A stretch of 33,909 bases of DNA, taken from assembly GCA_944363575.1 (NCBI GenBank), contig CALVUJ010000021.1:82226-116134 (forward strand), written 5' to 3'. Origin of the DNA: an uncultured Bacilli bacterium (GTDB lineage Bacteria; Bacillota_I; Bacilli_A; RFN20; DUOF01). Shown here in pieces: positions 15,530 through 25,380 of this stretch (position 1 is its first letter; every line of letters starts with the position of its first letter). The translations under genes were made by a program, and so were the position numbers. The notes beneath the pieces were generated by a model. The model ran no database searches. It saw nothing but the letters and a program-made list of their open reading frames with translations, and had not been told where the DNA came from.

Positions 15530-15922
15530 TTATACTAGTTCAACAATAGCCATAGGAGCATTATCACCGCGTCTATTACCAGTTTTTAATACCCTTGCGT
15601 ACCCACCATTTCTATCAGCATATTTAGGAGCTATCTCATCAAATAATTTTTGTAAAGCTGTCTTTGTTTGATCTTTATCAACATAAACATCTCTAATAAC
15701 TTCTGCTGCTTGTCTACGAGCATGTAAATCTCCTCTTTTACCTAAAGTAACCATTTCATCAGCTAATTCTACTAAATTTTTAGCAGTAGATAATGTTACT
15801 TCTACTCTACCATATACAATTAAGTCAGTTACAACATTACGTAACATTGATTTTTCTTTACTACTAGTATATCCTGTTTTAAATTTTACGCCTACTTTAC
15901 CGTGAAAAGTTTTTCTTGACAT
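15530..15922 (-). CDS. rplQ: Ribosomal protein bL17
   Basis: 130 aa, slightly longer than the usual 120. It sits near the exit tunnel of the 50S subunit. Family signatures: the S/T-rich N-terminal region ending MLRNVVTDLI, ITT-like VEVTLSTAKNLVELADEMVTLGKR and the C-terminal NGGYARVLKTGNRRGDNAPMAIVELV. It follows rpoA by 15 bp, the standard alpha-operon order. The N-terminal stretch reads SRKTFHGKVGVKF, less conserved than in most Bacilli. Confidence 0.96.
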   Translation of the reverse strand: MSRKTFHGKVGVKFKTGYTSSKEKSMLRNVVTDLIVYGRVEVTLSTAKNLVELADEMVTLGKRGDLHARRQAAEVIRDVYVDKDQTKTALQKLFDEIAPKYADRNGGYARVLKTGNRRGDNAPMAIVELV

Positions 15923-15937
15923 TTAACTTCCTCCTTC

Positions 15938-16888
15938 CTAGTTACTATCTTTGAAGCTTAATCCTAAGTTTGCCACTTTATCTTTTACTTCTTTAATAGA
16001 TTTTTTACCCATATTACGAACTTTGCATAAATCTTCTTCCGTTCTTAAAATTAATTCTTGAACTGTTTGAATATTAGCTCTCTTTAAACAATTATAAGAA
16101 CGAACAGATAAATCTAATTCTTCAATTGTCATATCATTAAATTTATTAACTACAGGTGCAACTGTTTCTTGTAAAATTGCTTCATATTTATCTAAATTGC
16201 TCAAATCACATAATAATGATAAGTATTCATTTAAAATCTTAGAAGCTACAGCAATTGCTTCATTTGGAGACATTCCACCATTAGTCCAAACATCTAAATA
16301 TAGTTTTTCATAGTTAGTGCTTTGTCCAATTCGTGTTGGCTCTGTTTCATAAGAAACTTTTCTAACTGGAGAATAATTAGAATCTGTAGGAATAATTCCA
16401 AAATGTGTCTTACTACCTTTGTTATTCTCTGCAGTTACATATCCACGACCATTTCTAGCATAAATAGTCATATTTAAAGTTCCACCAGCACTTACTGTTG
16501 CAATATATAAATCTTTATTTACAACTTCAACATCACCAGGACATACAATATCTGCCGCAGTAACTACCTTTGGTCCTTTTACTGAAATTTTTAATTCTTT
16601 CTTAATGTTATCTTCATCATCAATCTTTAGAATTAAATCTTTTAGATTTAAAACGATTGCTGTTACATCTTCTCTTATACCATCAAGTGCACTAAATTCA
16701 TGTCTTGCACCTTCTACTTCTATTGCATATACACTAGCACCTGGTATAGATGATAATAATACTCTTCTTAAAGCATTTCCAAGAGTTGTACCAAATCCTT
16801 TTTCAAGTGGTTCAATAGTTACTCTTAAATAATTTGGTTCATTTACTTCATTTGATGGGTAAATTTTTGGTTTTTCAAACTTTCTCAT
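15938..16888 (-). CDS. rpoA: RNA polymerase alpha subunit
   Basis: 316 aa. The N-terminal domain drives dimerisation and core assembly (GFGTTLGNALRRVLLSSIPG; HEFSALDGIREDVTAIVLNLK) and the C-terminal helix-hairpin-helix domain binds UP elements and activators (IEELDLSVRSYNCLKRANI and MGKKSIKEVKDKV). ATG at 16888 follows AAAGGAG; the upstream in-frame extension (MSKGETI) contains that ribosome site and is not used. It lies 23 bp after rpsK. Confidence 0.98.
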   Translation of the reverse strand: MRKFEKPKIYPSNEVNEPNYLRVTIEPLEKGFGTTLGNALRRVLLSSIPGASVYAIEVEGARHEFSALDGIREDVTAIVLNLKDLILKIDDEDNIKKELKISVKGPKVVTAADIVCPGDVEVVNKDLYIATVSAGGTLNMTIYARNGRGYVTAENNKGSKTHFGIIPTDSNYSPVRKVSYETEPTRIGQSTNYEKLYLDVWTNGGMSPNEAIAVASKILNEYLSLLCDLSNLDKYEAILQETVAPVVNKFNDMTIEELDLSVRSYNCLKRANIQTVQELILRTEEDLCKVRNMGKKSIKEVKDKVANLGLSFKDSN

Positions 16889-16911
16889 TATTGTTTCTCC
16901 TTTACTCAATA

Positions 16912-17325
16912 TTATCCACGTGGACGCTTAGGTGGACGACAACCATTATGTGGAACTGGTGTTGCGTCAATAATCGCTTGAATTTCTAAACCTGCTGCTT
17001 GAAGTGCTCTAACTGCTGCTTCACGACCAGATCCAGGTCCTTTAATATTTACATCTACTGTTTTAACTCCATAGTCTTTTGCACTAGTTGCAGCGTGTTC
17101 TGCTGCCATTTGAGCTGCATAAGGAGTAGATTTCTTTGCTCCCTTAAAACCTAATGCTCCTGCACTAGACCAAGTTAAAACACTGCCTGCTTCATCAGTT
17201 ATAGTAACGATTGTGTTATTAAATGTTGAATGGATATGTGCTACACCTTTAACAACATTTTTACGAGCTCTTTTTTTACGAACTGCTGTACTAGCAGTAG
17301 TCTTTTTAGTTGTTGCTTTAGCCAT
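16912..17325 (-). CDS. rpsK: Ribosomal protein uS11
   Basis: 137 aa. Platform protein of the 30S subunit, close to the mRNA exit. Core motifs are intact: [59 protein letters not shown] and the terminal [13 protein letters not shown]. The N-terminal 20 residues are a Lys/Thr-rich tail (TTKKTTAST). It sits between rpsM and rpoA. Confidence 0.98.
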   Translation of the reverse strand: MAKATTKKTTASTAVRKKRARKNVVKGVAHIHSTFNNTIVTITDEAGSVLTWSSAGALGFKGAKKSTPYAAQMAAEHAATSAKDYGVKTVDVNIKGPGSGREAAVRALQAAGLEIQAIIDATPVPHNGCRPPKRPRG

Positions 17326-17340
17326 CTCTCTCTAACCTCC

Positions 17341-17715
17341 TTATTGTGTTGCTTTCTTCTTATTAGCGATAGTCTTACGTGGTCCCTTACGAGTACGTGC
17401 ATTAGTCTTAGTGCTTTGCCCTCTTACAGGTAACCCTTTACGATGTCTTAATCCACGATAACTACCAATTTCACTTAAACGTTTAATATTTAAAGCAACT
17501 TCTCTTCTTAAATCACCTTCAACTTTATACTTTGAAACTTCATTACGAATCTTAGTTAACTCTTCTTCCGTTAAGTCTTTTACTCTTTTATCTTCTGAGA
17601 TATTTACAGTCTTCAAGATTTCTTGAGCCAATGGTTTCCCAATACCATATACATAAGTTAATGATATAACCACTCTTTTATCGTTTGGTATATCAATTCC
17701 AGCAATACGTGCCAT
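17341..17715 (-). CDS. rpsM: Ribosomal protein uS13
   Basis: 124 aa, normal. Head protein of the 30S subunit that contacts 50S proteins and the P-site tRNA. Visible: [25 protein letters not shown], the [11 protein letters not shown] helix, and the basic tail [21 protein letters not shown]. It lies 20 bp after rpmJ. Confidence 0.98.
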   Translation of the reverse strand: MARIAGIDIPNDKRVVISLTYVYGIGKPLAQEILKTVNISEDKRVKDLTEEELTKIRNEVSKYKVEGDLRREVALNIKRLSEIGSYRGLRHRKGLPVRGQSTKTNARTRKGPRKTIANKKKATQ

Positions 17716-17735
17716 TAATTTTTTCCTCCTTTTAA

Positions 17736-17849
17736 TTAACCTTGTCTTTGTTTATGCTTTGGATTTTCGCAGATAATCATAATACGACCTTTTCTACGAA
17801 TTACTCTACATTTGTCACAAATTGGTTTTACTGAAGGTCTTACTTTCAT
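17736..17849 (-). CDS. rpmJ: Ribosomal protein bL36
   Basis: 37 aa. Full zinc-binding form: [20 protein letters not shown], then [15 protein letters not shown], giving the C-C-C-H zinc ligand set. It is preceded by AGGAAGGA. Standard position between infA and rpsM. Confidence 0.97.
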   Translation of the reverse strand: MKVRPSVKPICDKCRVIRRKGRIMIICENPKHKQRQG

Positions 17850-17915
17850 AGTTCCTTCCTCCTTACATTAATTTCTTTATAATTTTACAATATTTTCCTA
17901 AATAAACCAAGTAAA

Positions 17916-18152
17916 TTAATTAGGTTTATAATTAGTAGGAAAACGATATTTGATACGCCCACGTGTTAAATCATATGGGGATATTTCTACAGTGACTCTA
18001 TCACCTAGTAAAACGCGGATAGAATTGTTGCGGATTTTACCAGAAACATGGGCCAAAATCACCATCCCGTTATCTAACTTTACCTTGAACTGTGCATTAG
18101 GTAAAGTCTCGACTACTAAAGCCTCAATTTCAATTACATCTTCTTTTGCCAT
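17916..18152 (-). CDS. infA: Translation initiation factor IF-1
   Basis: 78 aa, S1-like OB fold that blocks the A site during initiation. Characteristic [40 protein letters not shown] and [14 protein letters not shown]. The C-terminus is about six residues longer than usual (PTNYKPN). It sits between map and rpmJ. Confidence 0.97.
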   Translation of the reverse strand: MAKEDVIEIEALVVETLPNAQFKVKLDNGMVILAHVSGKIRNNSIRVLLGDRVTVEISPYDLTRGRIKYRFPTNYKPN

Positions 18153-18166
18153 TTAATAACCTCCTT

Positions 18167-18916
18167 TTAGATTTTAGTTAAAATTTCATAACCATCATCT
18201 GTAACTACTACCGTATGCTCATAATGTGCAGTAATTTTACCATCCAAGGTTTTCACTGTCCAGTCATCTAATAATGTCCTTGTATGATAATCTCCTAGTG
18301 TAACCATAGGTTCTACTGCAATAACCATTCCTGAAACAATTTTAGGTCCTCTTCCAGCTATTCCATAATTAGGAATAATTGGATCTTCATGAAGACTACT
18401 ACCAACTCCATGTCCAGTATAATCTCTTGGAACACCATAACCATGAGCCTCAACAAAAGTCTGAATGGCATTTGAAATATCACTTATTCTATTTCCTGGT
18501 TTTACTTTTTCTAAGCCTAAGTAAAGAGATTTTTCAGTTACTTCCATTAGCTCCTTAGCTTCTTCACTTACTTCTCCTACGGCATAAGTCCAAGCACTAT
18601 CTCCATGATATCCTTTATAATTTGCACCAATATCAACAGAAATAATATCTCCATTCTTTAAAATATGTTTCTCATTAGGTATCCCATGGACTAATACATC
18701 ATTAATAGAAGTACAAATGCTGCCTGGAAACCCTCCATATCCTTTAAAAGAAGGAGTAGCACCTTGACTTAGAATAAATTTTTCAGCCAATTCATCAAGT
18801 TTCTTCGTAGAGATTCCTTCTTTGATAAAAGGTTTTAGGTAATCATGAGTCATTGCTACTATTTTACCAGCATGTCTCAATAATTCTATTTCCTTTTCAT
18901 TTCTTCTAGTTATCAC
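18167..18916 (-). CDS. map: Type I methionine aminopeptidase
   Basis: 249 aa. Removes the initiator Met from nascent proteins. Five metal ligands are in place: Asp in [10 protein letters not shown], Asp in YHGDSAWTY, His in [12 protein letters not shown], Glu in VIAVEPM and Glu in HYEHTVVV. The start is GTG at 18916, where GGAGG lies eight bases upstream inside the adk end; a TTG at 18931 is in frame but overlaps that site. The gene overlaps the adk 3' end by 11 bp. Confidence 0.96.
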   Translation of the reverse strand: MITRRNEKEIELLRHAGKIVAMTHDYLKPFIKEGISTKKLDELAEKFILSQGATPSFKGYGGFPGSICTSINDVLVHGIPNEKHILKNGDIISVDIGANYKGYHGDSAWTYAVGEVSEEAKELMEVTEKSLYLGLEKVKPGNRISDISNAIQTFVEAHGYGVPRDYTGHGVGSSLHEDPIIPNYGIAGRGPKIVSGMVIAVEPMVTLGDYHTRTLLDDWTVKTLDGKITAHYEHTVVVTDDGYEILTKI

Positions 18917-19559
18917 TACTACTACCTCCAAGTATCTTTATAATATCACTAGATACCTTTTCAATACTTTGAAGAGCATTAACATTTGCTAATAGATTTC
19001 GCCCTTCATACAAATCTATTAATTGGACAACTTGTGTATGATATACCTCTAATCTCTTTTTAATTCCTTCTTCAGTATCATCATCTCTTTGATATAAAGC
19101 TTGTCCGCATTTATCACAAATGCCTTCTTTTGCAGGTTTTTTGTAAGATGTATGATATGTTTCACCACACTTACATATTACTCGGCCACCAATTCTATCA
19201 ATAATAGCCTTGTCATCTATTTCAAAGTTAATAACTTTATTAACTTTCCTGCCATACTTTTTTAATAATTCATCAAGTAATTTAGCTTGATTAATTGTTC
19301 GAGGAAATCCATCAAATAGAATTCCTTTTTCTTTGCACTTAGAAACTTTTTCTTCTAAAACTTGCAAAGTTATATCATCATCAACAAGTAAACCTTGTTT
19401 TTGTAAAGAAGCAATTTTAAAACCTATTTCATCTTGAATATTTCTTCTCTCTCTTAGTAAATCACCCATTGATATAGCTTCTAAATGATATTTATCTGCT
19501 ATAACTTTTGCTTGAGTTCCTTTACCACTTGAGATGGGCCCTAGAAAAATAATGTTCAT
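18906..19559 (-). CDS. adk: Adenylate kinase
   Basis: 217 aa. Converts ATP and AMP into two ADP. P-loop [12 protein letters not shown] (7-18), with Ser in place of the usual Pro-Gly (GAPGSGKGT). ISMGDLLRE and GFPRTINQA bind AMP. The LID is the zinc type: CDKCG is a normal pair, but the first pair reads C-K-C ([10 protein letters not shown]), one residue shorter than the usual C-x-x-C. The last residues (GGSSSDN) carry the ribosome site for map. Confidence 0.96.
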   Translation of the reverse strand: MNIIFLGPISSGKGTQAKVIADKYHLEAISMGDLLRERRNIQDEIGFKIASLQKQGLLVDDDITLQVLEEKVSKCKEKGILFDGFPRTINQAKLLDELLKKYGRKVNKVINFEIDDKAIIDRIGGRVICKCGETYHTSYKKPAKEGICDKCGQALYQRDDDTEEGIKKRLEVYHTQVVQLIDLYEGRNLLANVNALQSIEKVSSDIIKILGGSSSDN

Positions 19560-19572
19560 TAATATTGCCTCC

Positions 19573-20880
19573 CTACATAAACCCTTTATAACTTTTACCT
19601 GCTAATTTTGATCTAATTTGTTCATATGTTTCACTAGCAACACCTACTAAGATTATAATACTTGTACCACCAAAAGCAATAGAAGCATCTAAATCAAAAT
19701 AGATTGGAAGTAAAACTGGTAAGACTGCAATTGCTGTAAGAACTATGCCTCCAACAAATGCAACTCTATTAATAACTCTGAATAAATATTTTTCTGTTTC
19801 TTTACCTTGTCTAATTCCTGGTATAAACGAATTATTTTTAGCTAAGTTTTCACTTAATTTTTTAGAATCCATTTGCATGTTAGTCCAAAAGAAAGTAAAC
19901 AAGATAATTAAAACTACATAAATAATTAATCCCCAATACACTCCATCAACTTTCGTTGAATAGTTGAAGATTGCTGCTACTTTTGCTGCACCTTCACTAT
20001 TTGGAAACATGGATGCAATTGTTACTACAGCCATCATTAGTGATGATGCAAAGATAACTGGCATAACTCCTGATGGATTTAACTTTACTGGTAAGTGATG
20101 TACATCTCCTGCTTTTATTTGAGTAGTGTTTTGTGAATGTTGTAATGGTATCTTACGTACACTTTTTTCTATAAACACAACGAAGATAATTACTAGTAAA
20201 TACACAATAACATAAGCTAATAATTTAACAAATCCCGTAAACATTTCTTGACTATTTCCTGTTAAATCTACAAAGCTATAATAAGCATTTACAAATTGTG
20301 TAGGTATACTAGCAATAATACCTGTAAAGATGATCATTGATACACCATTACCTATCCCTCTAGCGGTAATCCTATCTGCTAACCACATAGTGAACATTGA
20401 ACCTGCTACTAAGATGGTTGTGATATAAATATAATCCCAAGTCGTAAATTCTCCTCCACCAACAGGTGTTAATCCATAATTGTTTTTCATTACTAGGATT
20501 ATTCCATAACCTTGAACTGCTGCTAAGATTAGGGTCAAATACCTTGTCGCATTATCAATTTTCTTTCTTCCTTTTTCTCCCTGCTTAGTTAAATCTTCTA
20601 GCTTAGGAAGGATTCCCATTGATAATAATTGAATAATAATTGATGATGTAATATATGGAGAAATACCTAACGCAAATAAAGAAAATGACTGTAAGTTACC
20701 TCCACCTAAGACATTCATCAAAGTGAAGATATCACTACCACTAAAAGTAATACTACTGGAATCAACACCAGGAACAACTAGTGTACATCCAAATCTAAAT
20801 ACTAAAATAATCCCAAGGGTGAATATAATACGCTCTCTTAACTCTTTATTTTTAAAGATAGAGACTAGCTTTCGTATCAT
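19573..20880 (-). CDS. secY: Protein translocase subunit SecY
   Basis: 435 aa, ten predicted membrane helices forming the Sec channel. Signatures: the plug-side GCTLVVPGVD, LGISPYITSSIIIQLLSMG, the TRYLTLILAAVQGYG helix, ADRITARGIGNGVSMIIF, and the ribosome-binding loop NSFIPGIRQGKETEKYL with its SecA-contacting arginine. Co-transcribed after rplO, one base apart, with its ribosome site inside the rplO end (GAGGTGA). Confidence 0.98.
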   Translation of the reverse strand: MIRKLVSIFKNKELRERIIFTLGIILVFRFGCTLVVPGVDSSSITFSGSDIFTLMNVLGGGNLQSFSLFALGISPYITSSIIIQLLSMGILPKLEDLTKQGEKGRKKIDNATRYLTLILAAVQGYGIILVMKNNYGLTPVGGGEFTTWDYIYITTILVAGSMFTMWLADRITARGIGNGVSMIIFTGIIASIPTQFVNAYYSFVDLTGNSQEMFTGFVKLLAYVIVYLLVIIFVVFIEKSVRKIPLQHSQNTTQIKAGDVHHLPVKLNPSGVMPVIFASSLMMAVVTIASMFPNSEGAAKVAAIFNYSTKVDGVYWGLIIYVVLIILFTFFWTNMQMDSKKLSENLAKNNSFIPGIRQGKETEKYLFRVINRVAFVGGIVLTAIAVLPVLLPIYFDLDASIAFGGTSIIILVGVASETYEQIRSKLAGKSYKGFM

Positions 20881-20881
20881 A

Positions 20882-21322
20882 TTAGATCACCTCAATAGTT
20901 CCACCTGCATCGACAATTGCTTTTTCAGCAGACTTAGTAAATTTATTAGCAATTACAGTCAACTTTTTAGTTAGTTTACCATAACCTAATACCTTTAATG
21001 TTGAATATTTTGTCTTTAATAATCCTTTTTCTTTTAATGTTTCTAATGTTACTTTAGAACCTGCTTTTAATGATTCTAAATCACCAACATTAATAGTTGC
21101 ATATTCTTTTTCAGTGTAGTTAGTAAATCCTCTTTTAGGTGAACGACGGTATAAAGAAGTTTGTCCTCCTTCAAAACCAATTCTAACTCCTCCACCGCTA
21201 CGAGAGTTTTGACCTTTGCTACCAGTTCCACAGTTTTTACCTAAACCAGAACCATAACCTCTACCTACTCTTTTTGATACTTTTCTTGCACCTTCTGCAC
21301 TTTTAAGTTCGTTTAATTTCAT
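20882..21322 (-). CDS. rplO: Ribosomal protein uL15
   Basis: 146 aa, normal. Late-assembling 50S protein. Glycine-rich N-terminal half ([28 protein letters not shown]), [18 protein letters not shown], and a C-terminal globular part ending [15 protein letters not shown]. It follows rpsE directly; the usual rpmD is absent. Confidence 0.98.
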   Translation of the reverse strand: MKLNELKSAEGARKVSKRVGRGYGSGLGKNCGTGSKGQNSRSGGGVRIGFEGGQTSLYRRSPKRGFTNYTEKEYATINVGDLESLKAGSKVTLETLKEKGLLKTKYSTLKVLGYGKLTKKLTVIANKFTKSAEKAIVDAGGTIEVI

Positions 21323-21340
21323 TTATTGCACCTCCTAAGT

Positions 21341-21973
21341 CTAAGCTAAAATTTCTTTTGGATCTTTGTTACGTAAAGAAGCAACTTTAGATACTGTCTT
21401 CATATTTTCTATACCATTAATAGTTGCTCTAACTACGTTGATTGGAGATCTTGAACCGTAAACTTTTGAATAAACGTTTTTAATTCCTGCTAATTCTAAT
21501 ACAGCACGAACTGGACCACCAGCAATGATACCAGCACCTACAGGAGCAGGTTTCATAAATACTTTAGAAGCACCATATTCTCCCATGATATCATGTGGGA
21601 ATGTTCCACCTTTAACCATAGGTACTTTATAAAGATTTTTCTTAGCTGCTTCTAAGGCTTTTTTAATAGCATCTGGAACTTCGTTTGCTTTACCTGTTCC
21701 AAAGCCAACATAACCCTTACCATCTCCTACAACAACTAAAGCTGCAAAACGCAATTTACGACCACCTTTAACTGTTTTAGAGATTCTGTTAATAGAAACA
21801 ACTCTTTCTTCAAAACGATTATCCTTTTCTTTCTTATTAGTAGGTTTAGCAACACTCTTTTTAACGTTCTTAGAAGTTTTGCTTTTCTTTTCAACCTTTT
21901 CTTCACTTACTTCTGTTTCTTCAACATTTTCAGTTACTTCAGTTTCTACTACTTGTTCTTCTGTTTTCTTCAT
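21341..21973 (-). CDS. rpsE: Ribosomal protein uS5 with an N-terminal acidic/lysine extension
   Basis: 210 aa against about 165 usually. 30S protein at the mRNA entry that affects decoding fidelity. The canonical part starts near residue 52 ([20 protein letters not shown]) with [24 protein letters not shown] and [14 protein letters not shown]. The first 50 residues are low-complexity, rich in E, V, T and K ([16 protein letters not shown]). Ribosome site is AAAAGGAGGG. Confidence 0.97.
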   Translation of the reverse strand: MKKTEEQVVETEVTENVEETEVSEEKVEKKSKTSKNVKKSVAKPTNKKEKDNRFEERVVSINRISKTVKGGRKLRFAALVVVGDGKGYVGFGTGKANEVPDAIKKALEAAKKNLYKVPMVKGGTFPHDIMGEYGASKVFMKPAPVGAGIIAGGPVRAVLELAGIKNVYSKVYGSRSPINVVRATINGIENMKTVSKVASLRNKDPKEILA

Positions 21974-21988
21974 TCAATTTCCCTCCTT

Positions 21989-22345
21989 TTAAAACTTTAA
22001 TCCTGCAGCTCTTGCAGCCTCTGCTAAAGCTTTAACTCTACCATGATATATGTATCCACCTCTATCGAATACTACATTAGTAATTTTCTTTGCTAATGCT
22101 TTTTCAGCAATATCTGTTCCAACTTTACTAGCAGCTTCAACATTAGAAGAATGTTCTAACTTTAATGCTAAACTTGAAGAACTTACTAATGTTGTTCCAT
22201 TTGTATCATCGATAATTTGTGCAAAAATATGAGAATTAGAACGATAAACATTTAAACGTGGGCATTCTGTAGTTCCAGAAACCTTTGCTCTAACTCTTGC
22301 ATGACGTCTTTTTCTAGCTTCATTTTTAGATTCTTTATTAATCAT
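21989..22345 (-). CDS. rplR: Ribosomal protein uL18
   Basis: 118 aa. Binds 5S rRNA in the 50S subunit. Visible: [32 protein letters not shown], and [28 protein letters not shown]. Normal length; between rplF and rpsE. Confidence 0.98.
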   Translation of the reverse strand: MINKESKNEARKRRHARVRAKVSGTTECPRLNVYRSNSHIFAQIIDDTNGTTLVSSSSLALKLEHSSNVEAASKVGTDIAEKALAKKITNVVFDRGGYIYHGRVKALAEAARAAGLKF

Positions 22346-22367
22346 ACTTTTATCCTATCCTTTCCCT

Positions 22368-22913
22368 TTATTTCTTTCCTGCTTTTTTACCGACTTTACG
22401 ACGGATTCTTTCGCCTTTGTACATAATACCTTTACCTGAATATGGCTCTGGTTTTCTAGCACTTCTAATTTCTGCTGCCATTTGTCCTACTGTTTCCTTA
22501 TTGATGCCTGAAACAATAATTTCTGTTTGACTTGGAACTTCAAAGGTAACTCCCTCTGCTGGTTCAACAGTAATTGGATGAGAATATCCTACATTTAATA
22601 CAACATTTTTACCAACTAATTGAGCACGATAACCAATACCTTTGATTTCTAACTCTTTTTTAAACCCTGTATGTACACCTTCTACCATGCCATTTAATAA
22701 AGCTCTTGTTGTACCATGTAATTGTTTTGTTACTTTTTCATCATCTGGTCTAGAAATTTTAATCTTGTTTTCATTAACATCAATACTTAACTTATCATAA
22801 AATTTTCTAGTAAGTGACCCTTTAGGTCCTTTAACTGTTACTAAGTTACCATTATCTACTGTAACTGTAACTCCTTCTGGTAAAGTAATAATTTTATTTC
22901 CTATTCTTGACAT
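22368..22913 (-). CDS. rplF: Ribosomal protein uL6
   Basis: 181 aa, two repeated domains near the factor-binding site of the 50S subunit. [42 protein letters not shown], and the C-terminal [28 protein letters not shown] are diagnostic. It follows rpsH, its ribosome site (AAGGAGG) lying next to the conserved rpsH stop at 22926. Confidence 0.98.
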   Translation of the reverse strand: MSRIGNKIITLPEGVTVTVDNGNLVTVKGPKGSLTRKFYDKLSIDVNENKIKISRPDDEKVTKQLHGTTRALLNGMVEGVHTGFKKELEIKGIGYRAQLVGKNVVLNVGYSHPITVEPAEGVTFEVPSQTEIIVSGINKETVGQMAAEIRSARKPEPYSGKGIMYKGERIRRKVGKKAGKK

Positions 22914-22925
22914 ACAATTACCTCC

Positions 22926-23318
22926 TTACCATACATAAGCAAGCACTTCTCCACCAGTGCCTAATTTACGTGCCTTTTTATCACACATTACTCCAACTGA
23001 AGTAGAAATAATAGCAATTCCTAAACCATTTAAAACTTATGGTAGTTCACGAGCTTGAGCATACACTCTTAAGCCAGGCTTAGAAATACGTTTGATTCCA
23101 GATATAACTCTTTCTGTACCATTATACTTTAATTGTAATGTTAGTACTTTTTTAACATCATTAGTAACACTATAATCAGTAATGTACCCTTCATCCTTTA
23201 AAATCTTAGCTATTTCAACTTTAATCTTACTAGAAGGCATAACTACTGTCTCATTACGCATTTGATTAGCATTACGTATTCTTGTAAGCATATCTGCTAT
23301 TGGATCTGTCATAACCAT
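22926..23318 (-). CDS. rpsH: Ribosomal protein uS8 with an internal in-frame TAA
   Basis: Reads [19 protein letters not shown] through VYAQARELP and then TAA at 23037-23039, exactly where the family has Lys in [15 protein letters not shown]. Beyond the stop the same frame continues [20 protein letters not shown] and ends GGEVLAYVW followed by TAA (22926-22928), giving 130 codons, normal length. As annotated the protein would stop at 93 aa and lose the C-terminal domain that binds helix 21 of 16S rRNA. uS8 is essential, so either the assembly has one wrong base (AAA to TAA) or a very recent mutation, readthrough or recoding is involved. The conserved remainder argues against an old pseudogene. 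Confidence 0.93.
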
Positions 23319-23333
23319 AATTTTATTTCCTCC

Positions 23334-23519
23334 TTACCAACTAGCCTTTTTAAGCCCAGGAATTTGACCTTGATAAGCTAATTCTCTAAGACATATACGG
23401 CATAATTTAAATTTACGAATTACTGCATGAGGACGTCCACAACGTTCACATCTTGTATATTCTCTAACCTTATATTTTTTAGGTTTGTTATATTTTGCAA
23501 TCATTGATTTTTTAGCCAT
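23334..23519 (-). CDS. rpsN: Ribosomal protein uS14, zinc-binding type
   Basis: 61 aa. The short, zinc-binding form with CERCGRP (first C-x-x-C) and CRICLRE (second C-x-x-C), ending GLKKASW. It belongs to the 30S head. The zinc-type paralogue in the spc operon is the usual choice in Bacilli. Confidence 0.97.
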   Translation of the reverse strand: MAKKSMIAKYNKPKKYKVREYTRCERCGRPHAVIRKFKLCRICLRELAYQGQIPGLKKASW

Positions 23520-23533
23520 TGTTTATTTCCTCC

Positions 23534-24181
23534 TTACCTTGTAAACGGCATACCTAATCCTTCAAGAAGACTTAATGCTTCTTTATCAGATTTAGCCGTT
23601 GTTACTATTACAATATCCATTCCTCTAATAACATTAACTTGATCGTAGTTAATTTCAGGGAAAATGATTTGTTCTCTTATACCTAATGTATAATTACCTC
23701 TTCCATCAAAAGAATTTTTAGATACCCCTTGGAAATCTCTTATACGAGGAATTGAAATAGTAAATAATTTATCTAAGAATTGATACATCTTTTTCCCACG
23801 AAGAGTTACTTTACAACCAATTGGATTTCCTTCTCTTAACTTAAATGAAGCGATAGACTTTTTAGCCTTTGTGATAACAGGTTTTTGACCTGTAATAGCA
23901 GCTAATTCACTAACAGATTCTTCTAATAATTTAGCGTTCTTAGTTGCATCTCCTACTCCTATGTTTACTACTACTTTTTCAATATAAGGAGTTTCCATAA
24001 TTGATTTATAGTTATATTCTTTCATCAAAGCAGGAACAACATCATCCAAGTATTTATACTTTAATCTAACTGAAGAATCTCTTTCTTTAGTTGCCACTGT
24101 TTTAGCTTTAGGAGTAGCTGTCTTAGCTACTGTTGCTTTACTAGTAGTAGTCTTTGTCGTTGTTTTCTTTGTCTCAGCCAT
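23534..24181 (-). CDS. rplE: Ribosomal protein uL5 with an N-terminal Thr/Lys/Ala extension
   Basis: 215 aa against about 180 usually. 5S rRNA-binding protein of the central protuberance. The core starts near residue 38 ([20 protein letters not shown]) and contains [42 protein letters not shown] and [18 protein letters not shown]. The first 35 residues are a simple-sequence tail ([18 protein letters not shown]). It is one of three spc/S10 proteins here with such a tail. Confidence 0.97.
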   Translation of the reverse strand: MAETKKTTTKTTTSKATVAKTATPKAKTVATKERDSSVRLKYKYLDDVVPALMKEYNYKSIMETPYIEKVVVNIGVGDATKNAKLLEESVSELAAITGQKPVITKAKKSIASFKLREGNPIGCKVTLRGKKMYQFLDKLFTISIPRIRDFQGVSKNSFDGRGNYTLGIREQIIFPEINYDQVNVIRGMDIVIVTTAKSDKEALSLLEGLGMPFTR

Positions 24182-24192
24182 AATTTACCTCC

Positions 24193-24501
24193 TTACGCTA
24201 TTACTGTAGAGGACTTTTTAGCCACTCTAACTTTTTTTCCATCTTTAATTTCATATCTTACTTTAGTTGCTTTCTTAGTTTTAGGATCTACAAGTGCTAC
24301 ATTAGAAATATGAATAGGTGCTTCTTTTTCTGTAATTTTACCTTCTGGTTCTGCTTGATTAGGTTTAATATGTTTTTTAACCATATTAACTCCACCAATA
24401 ATTACCTTTTCTTCCTTTGGAAGAACTTTTGTTACAGTACCTTCTTTTCCTTTTTCTCCACCTGCAATTACTACAACTTTATCGCCTTTTTTTATTCTCA
24501 T
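24193..24501 (-). CDS. rplX: Ribosomal protein uL24
   Basis: 102 aa, normal. KOW-containing protein that initiates 50S assembly. MRIKKGDKVVVIAGGEKGKEGTV is the KOW motif; GGVNMVKKHIKPNQAEPEG and ISNVALVDPKTKKATKVRY follow. Spaced 11 bp before rplE. Confidence 0.98.
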   Translation of the reverse strand: MRIKKGDKVVVIAGGEKGKEGTVTKVLPKEEKVIIGGVNMVKKHIKPNQAEPEGKITEKEAPIHISNVALVDPKTKKATKVRYEIKDGKKVRVAKKSSTVIA

Positions 24502-24514
24502 AGTGATTTACCTC

Positions 24515-24889
24515 CTATAATACTTCTGATGCTAATGATACAATTTTCATGCATCCTGCACCTTTTTCACGAAGTTCTCTTGCTACTGGCCCAAACACAC
24601 GAGTTCCACGTGGTGAACCATCTGGTTTTAATAACACTACAGCATTGTCATCAAACTTGATGTGTGATCCATCTGGACGATTAACGCCATACTTAGTACG
24701 AACGATAATTCCTTTTACAACATCACCTTTTTTTACTGCAGCATTTGGAATGGCATCTTTAACAGCACATATTACAATGTCACCAATATTAACTTTTTTT
24801 CTAACAGAACCACCCAATAATCTAAAAACTCTTACACTACGAGCACCAGAGTTATCTGCAACTACTAAATTAGTTTCATTTTGTATCAT
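24515..24889 (-). CDS. rplN: Ribosomal protein uL14
   Basis: 124 aa. Subunit-interface protein of the 50[21 protein letters not shown], the [11 protein letters not shown] strand, [14 protein letters not shown] and the C-terminal [24 protein letters not shown] are all present. Between rpsQ and rplX. Confidence 0.98.
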   Translation of the reverse strand: MIQNETNLVVADNSGARSVRVFRLLGGSVRKKVNIGDIVICAVKDAIPNAAVKKGDVVKGIIVRTKYGVNRPDGSHIKFDDNAVVLLKPDGSPRGTRVFGPVARELREKGAGCMKIVSLASEVL

Positions 24890-24907
24890 ACTAATATCCT
24901 CCTTGCC

Positions 24908-25168
24908 CTATGCTATACTAGCCTTTTTGATTACTTCTACTAATCTAAAGTGTTTAGTAGCTGATAAAGGTCTAGTTTCCATAATTTTAACTGTGTCCCC
25001 AATAGAAGCAACACCATTTTCATCATGTGCTTTATACTTTTTAGAGTATTTAACTCTTTTATGGTATATTGGGTGATTTTTATAAGTTTCTACTAAAACT
25101 GTAATTGTTTTATCCATCTTATCAGACACAACAGTGCCAGTTAGTACTTTTCTTTGATTTCTTTCCAT
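24908..25168 (-). CDS. rpsQ: Ribosomal protein uS17
   Basis: 86 aa. OB-fold 30S assembly protein. [20 protein letters not shown], the [16 protein letters not shown] loop, and [24 protein letters not shown] are diagnostic. Confidence 0.98.
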   Translation of the reverse strand: MERNQRKVLTGTVVSDKMDKTITVLVETYKNHPIYHKRVKYSKKYKAHDENGVASIGDTVKIMETRPLSATKHFRLVEVIKKASIA

Positions 25169-25187
25169 TTTCTTTTACCTCCTTAAC

Positions 25188-25379
25188 CTATTGCGCCTTG
25201 CGTTGCTCTAACACCGTAAGCATACGAGCAATAGTCTTACGTATTTTCTTTAATTCATTTGGATTTTCTAATTGTCCTGTAGCTTGTTGAAATCTTAATG
25301 TAAATAATTGTTGTTTTAAATCTTTAACTTGATTTTCAATTTCACTAGTTTCTAAATTTCTAATTTCTTCAACGTTCAT
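25188..25379 (-). CDS. rpmC: Ribosomal protein uL29
   Basis: 63 aa, two-helix protein at the tunnel exit that binds SRP and trigger factor. Ends [21 protein letters not shown] at 25379 was chosen: GGTGAG at the end of rplP is its ribosome site, so the upstream GTG start at 25391 is unlikely. Starts one base after the rplP stop. Confidence 0.96.
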   Translation of the reverse strand: MNVEEIRNLETSEIENQVKDLKQQLFTLRFQQATGQLENPNELKKIRKTIARMLTVLEQRKAQ

Positions 25380-25380
25380 A

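Noticed and set aside
16914-16930. CCACGTGG in rpsK as a parS site
   Set aside because: Only the central 8 bases match; the flanks (TTAT and ACGC) do not fit the TGTT and AACA arms.
16605-25290. Plus-strand ORFs of 60-175 codons across the ribosomal operon
   Set aside because: They are antisense shadows of rpoA, rpsK, rplN, rpsQ and other clear genes, and have hydrophobic or random-looking content.
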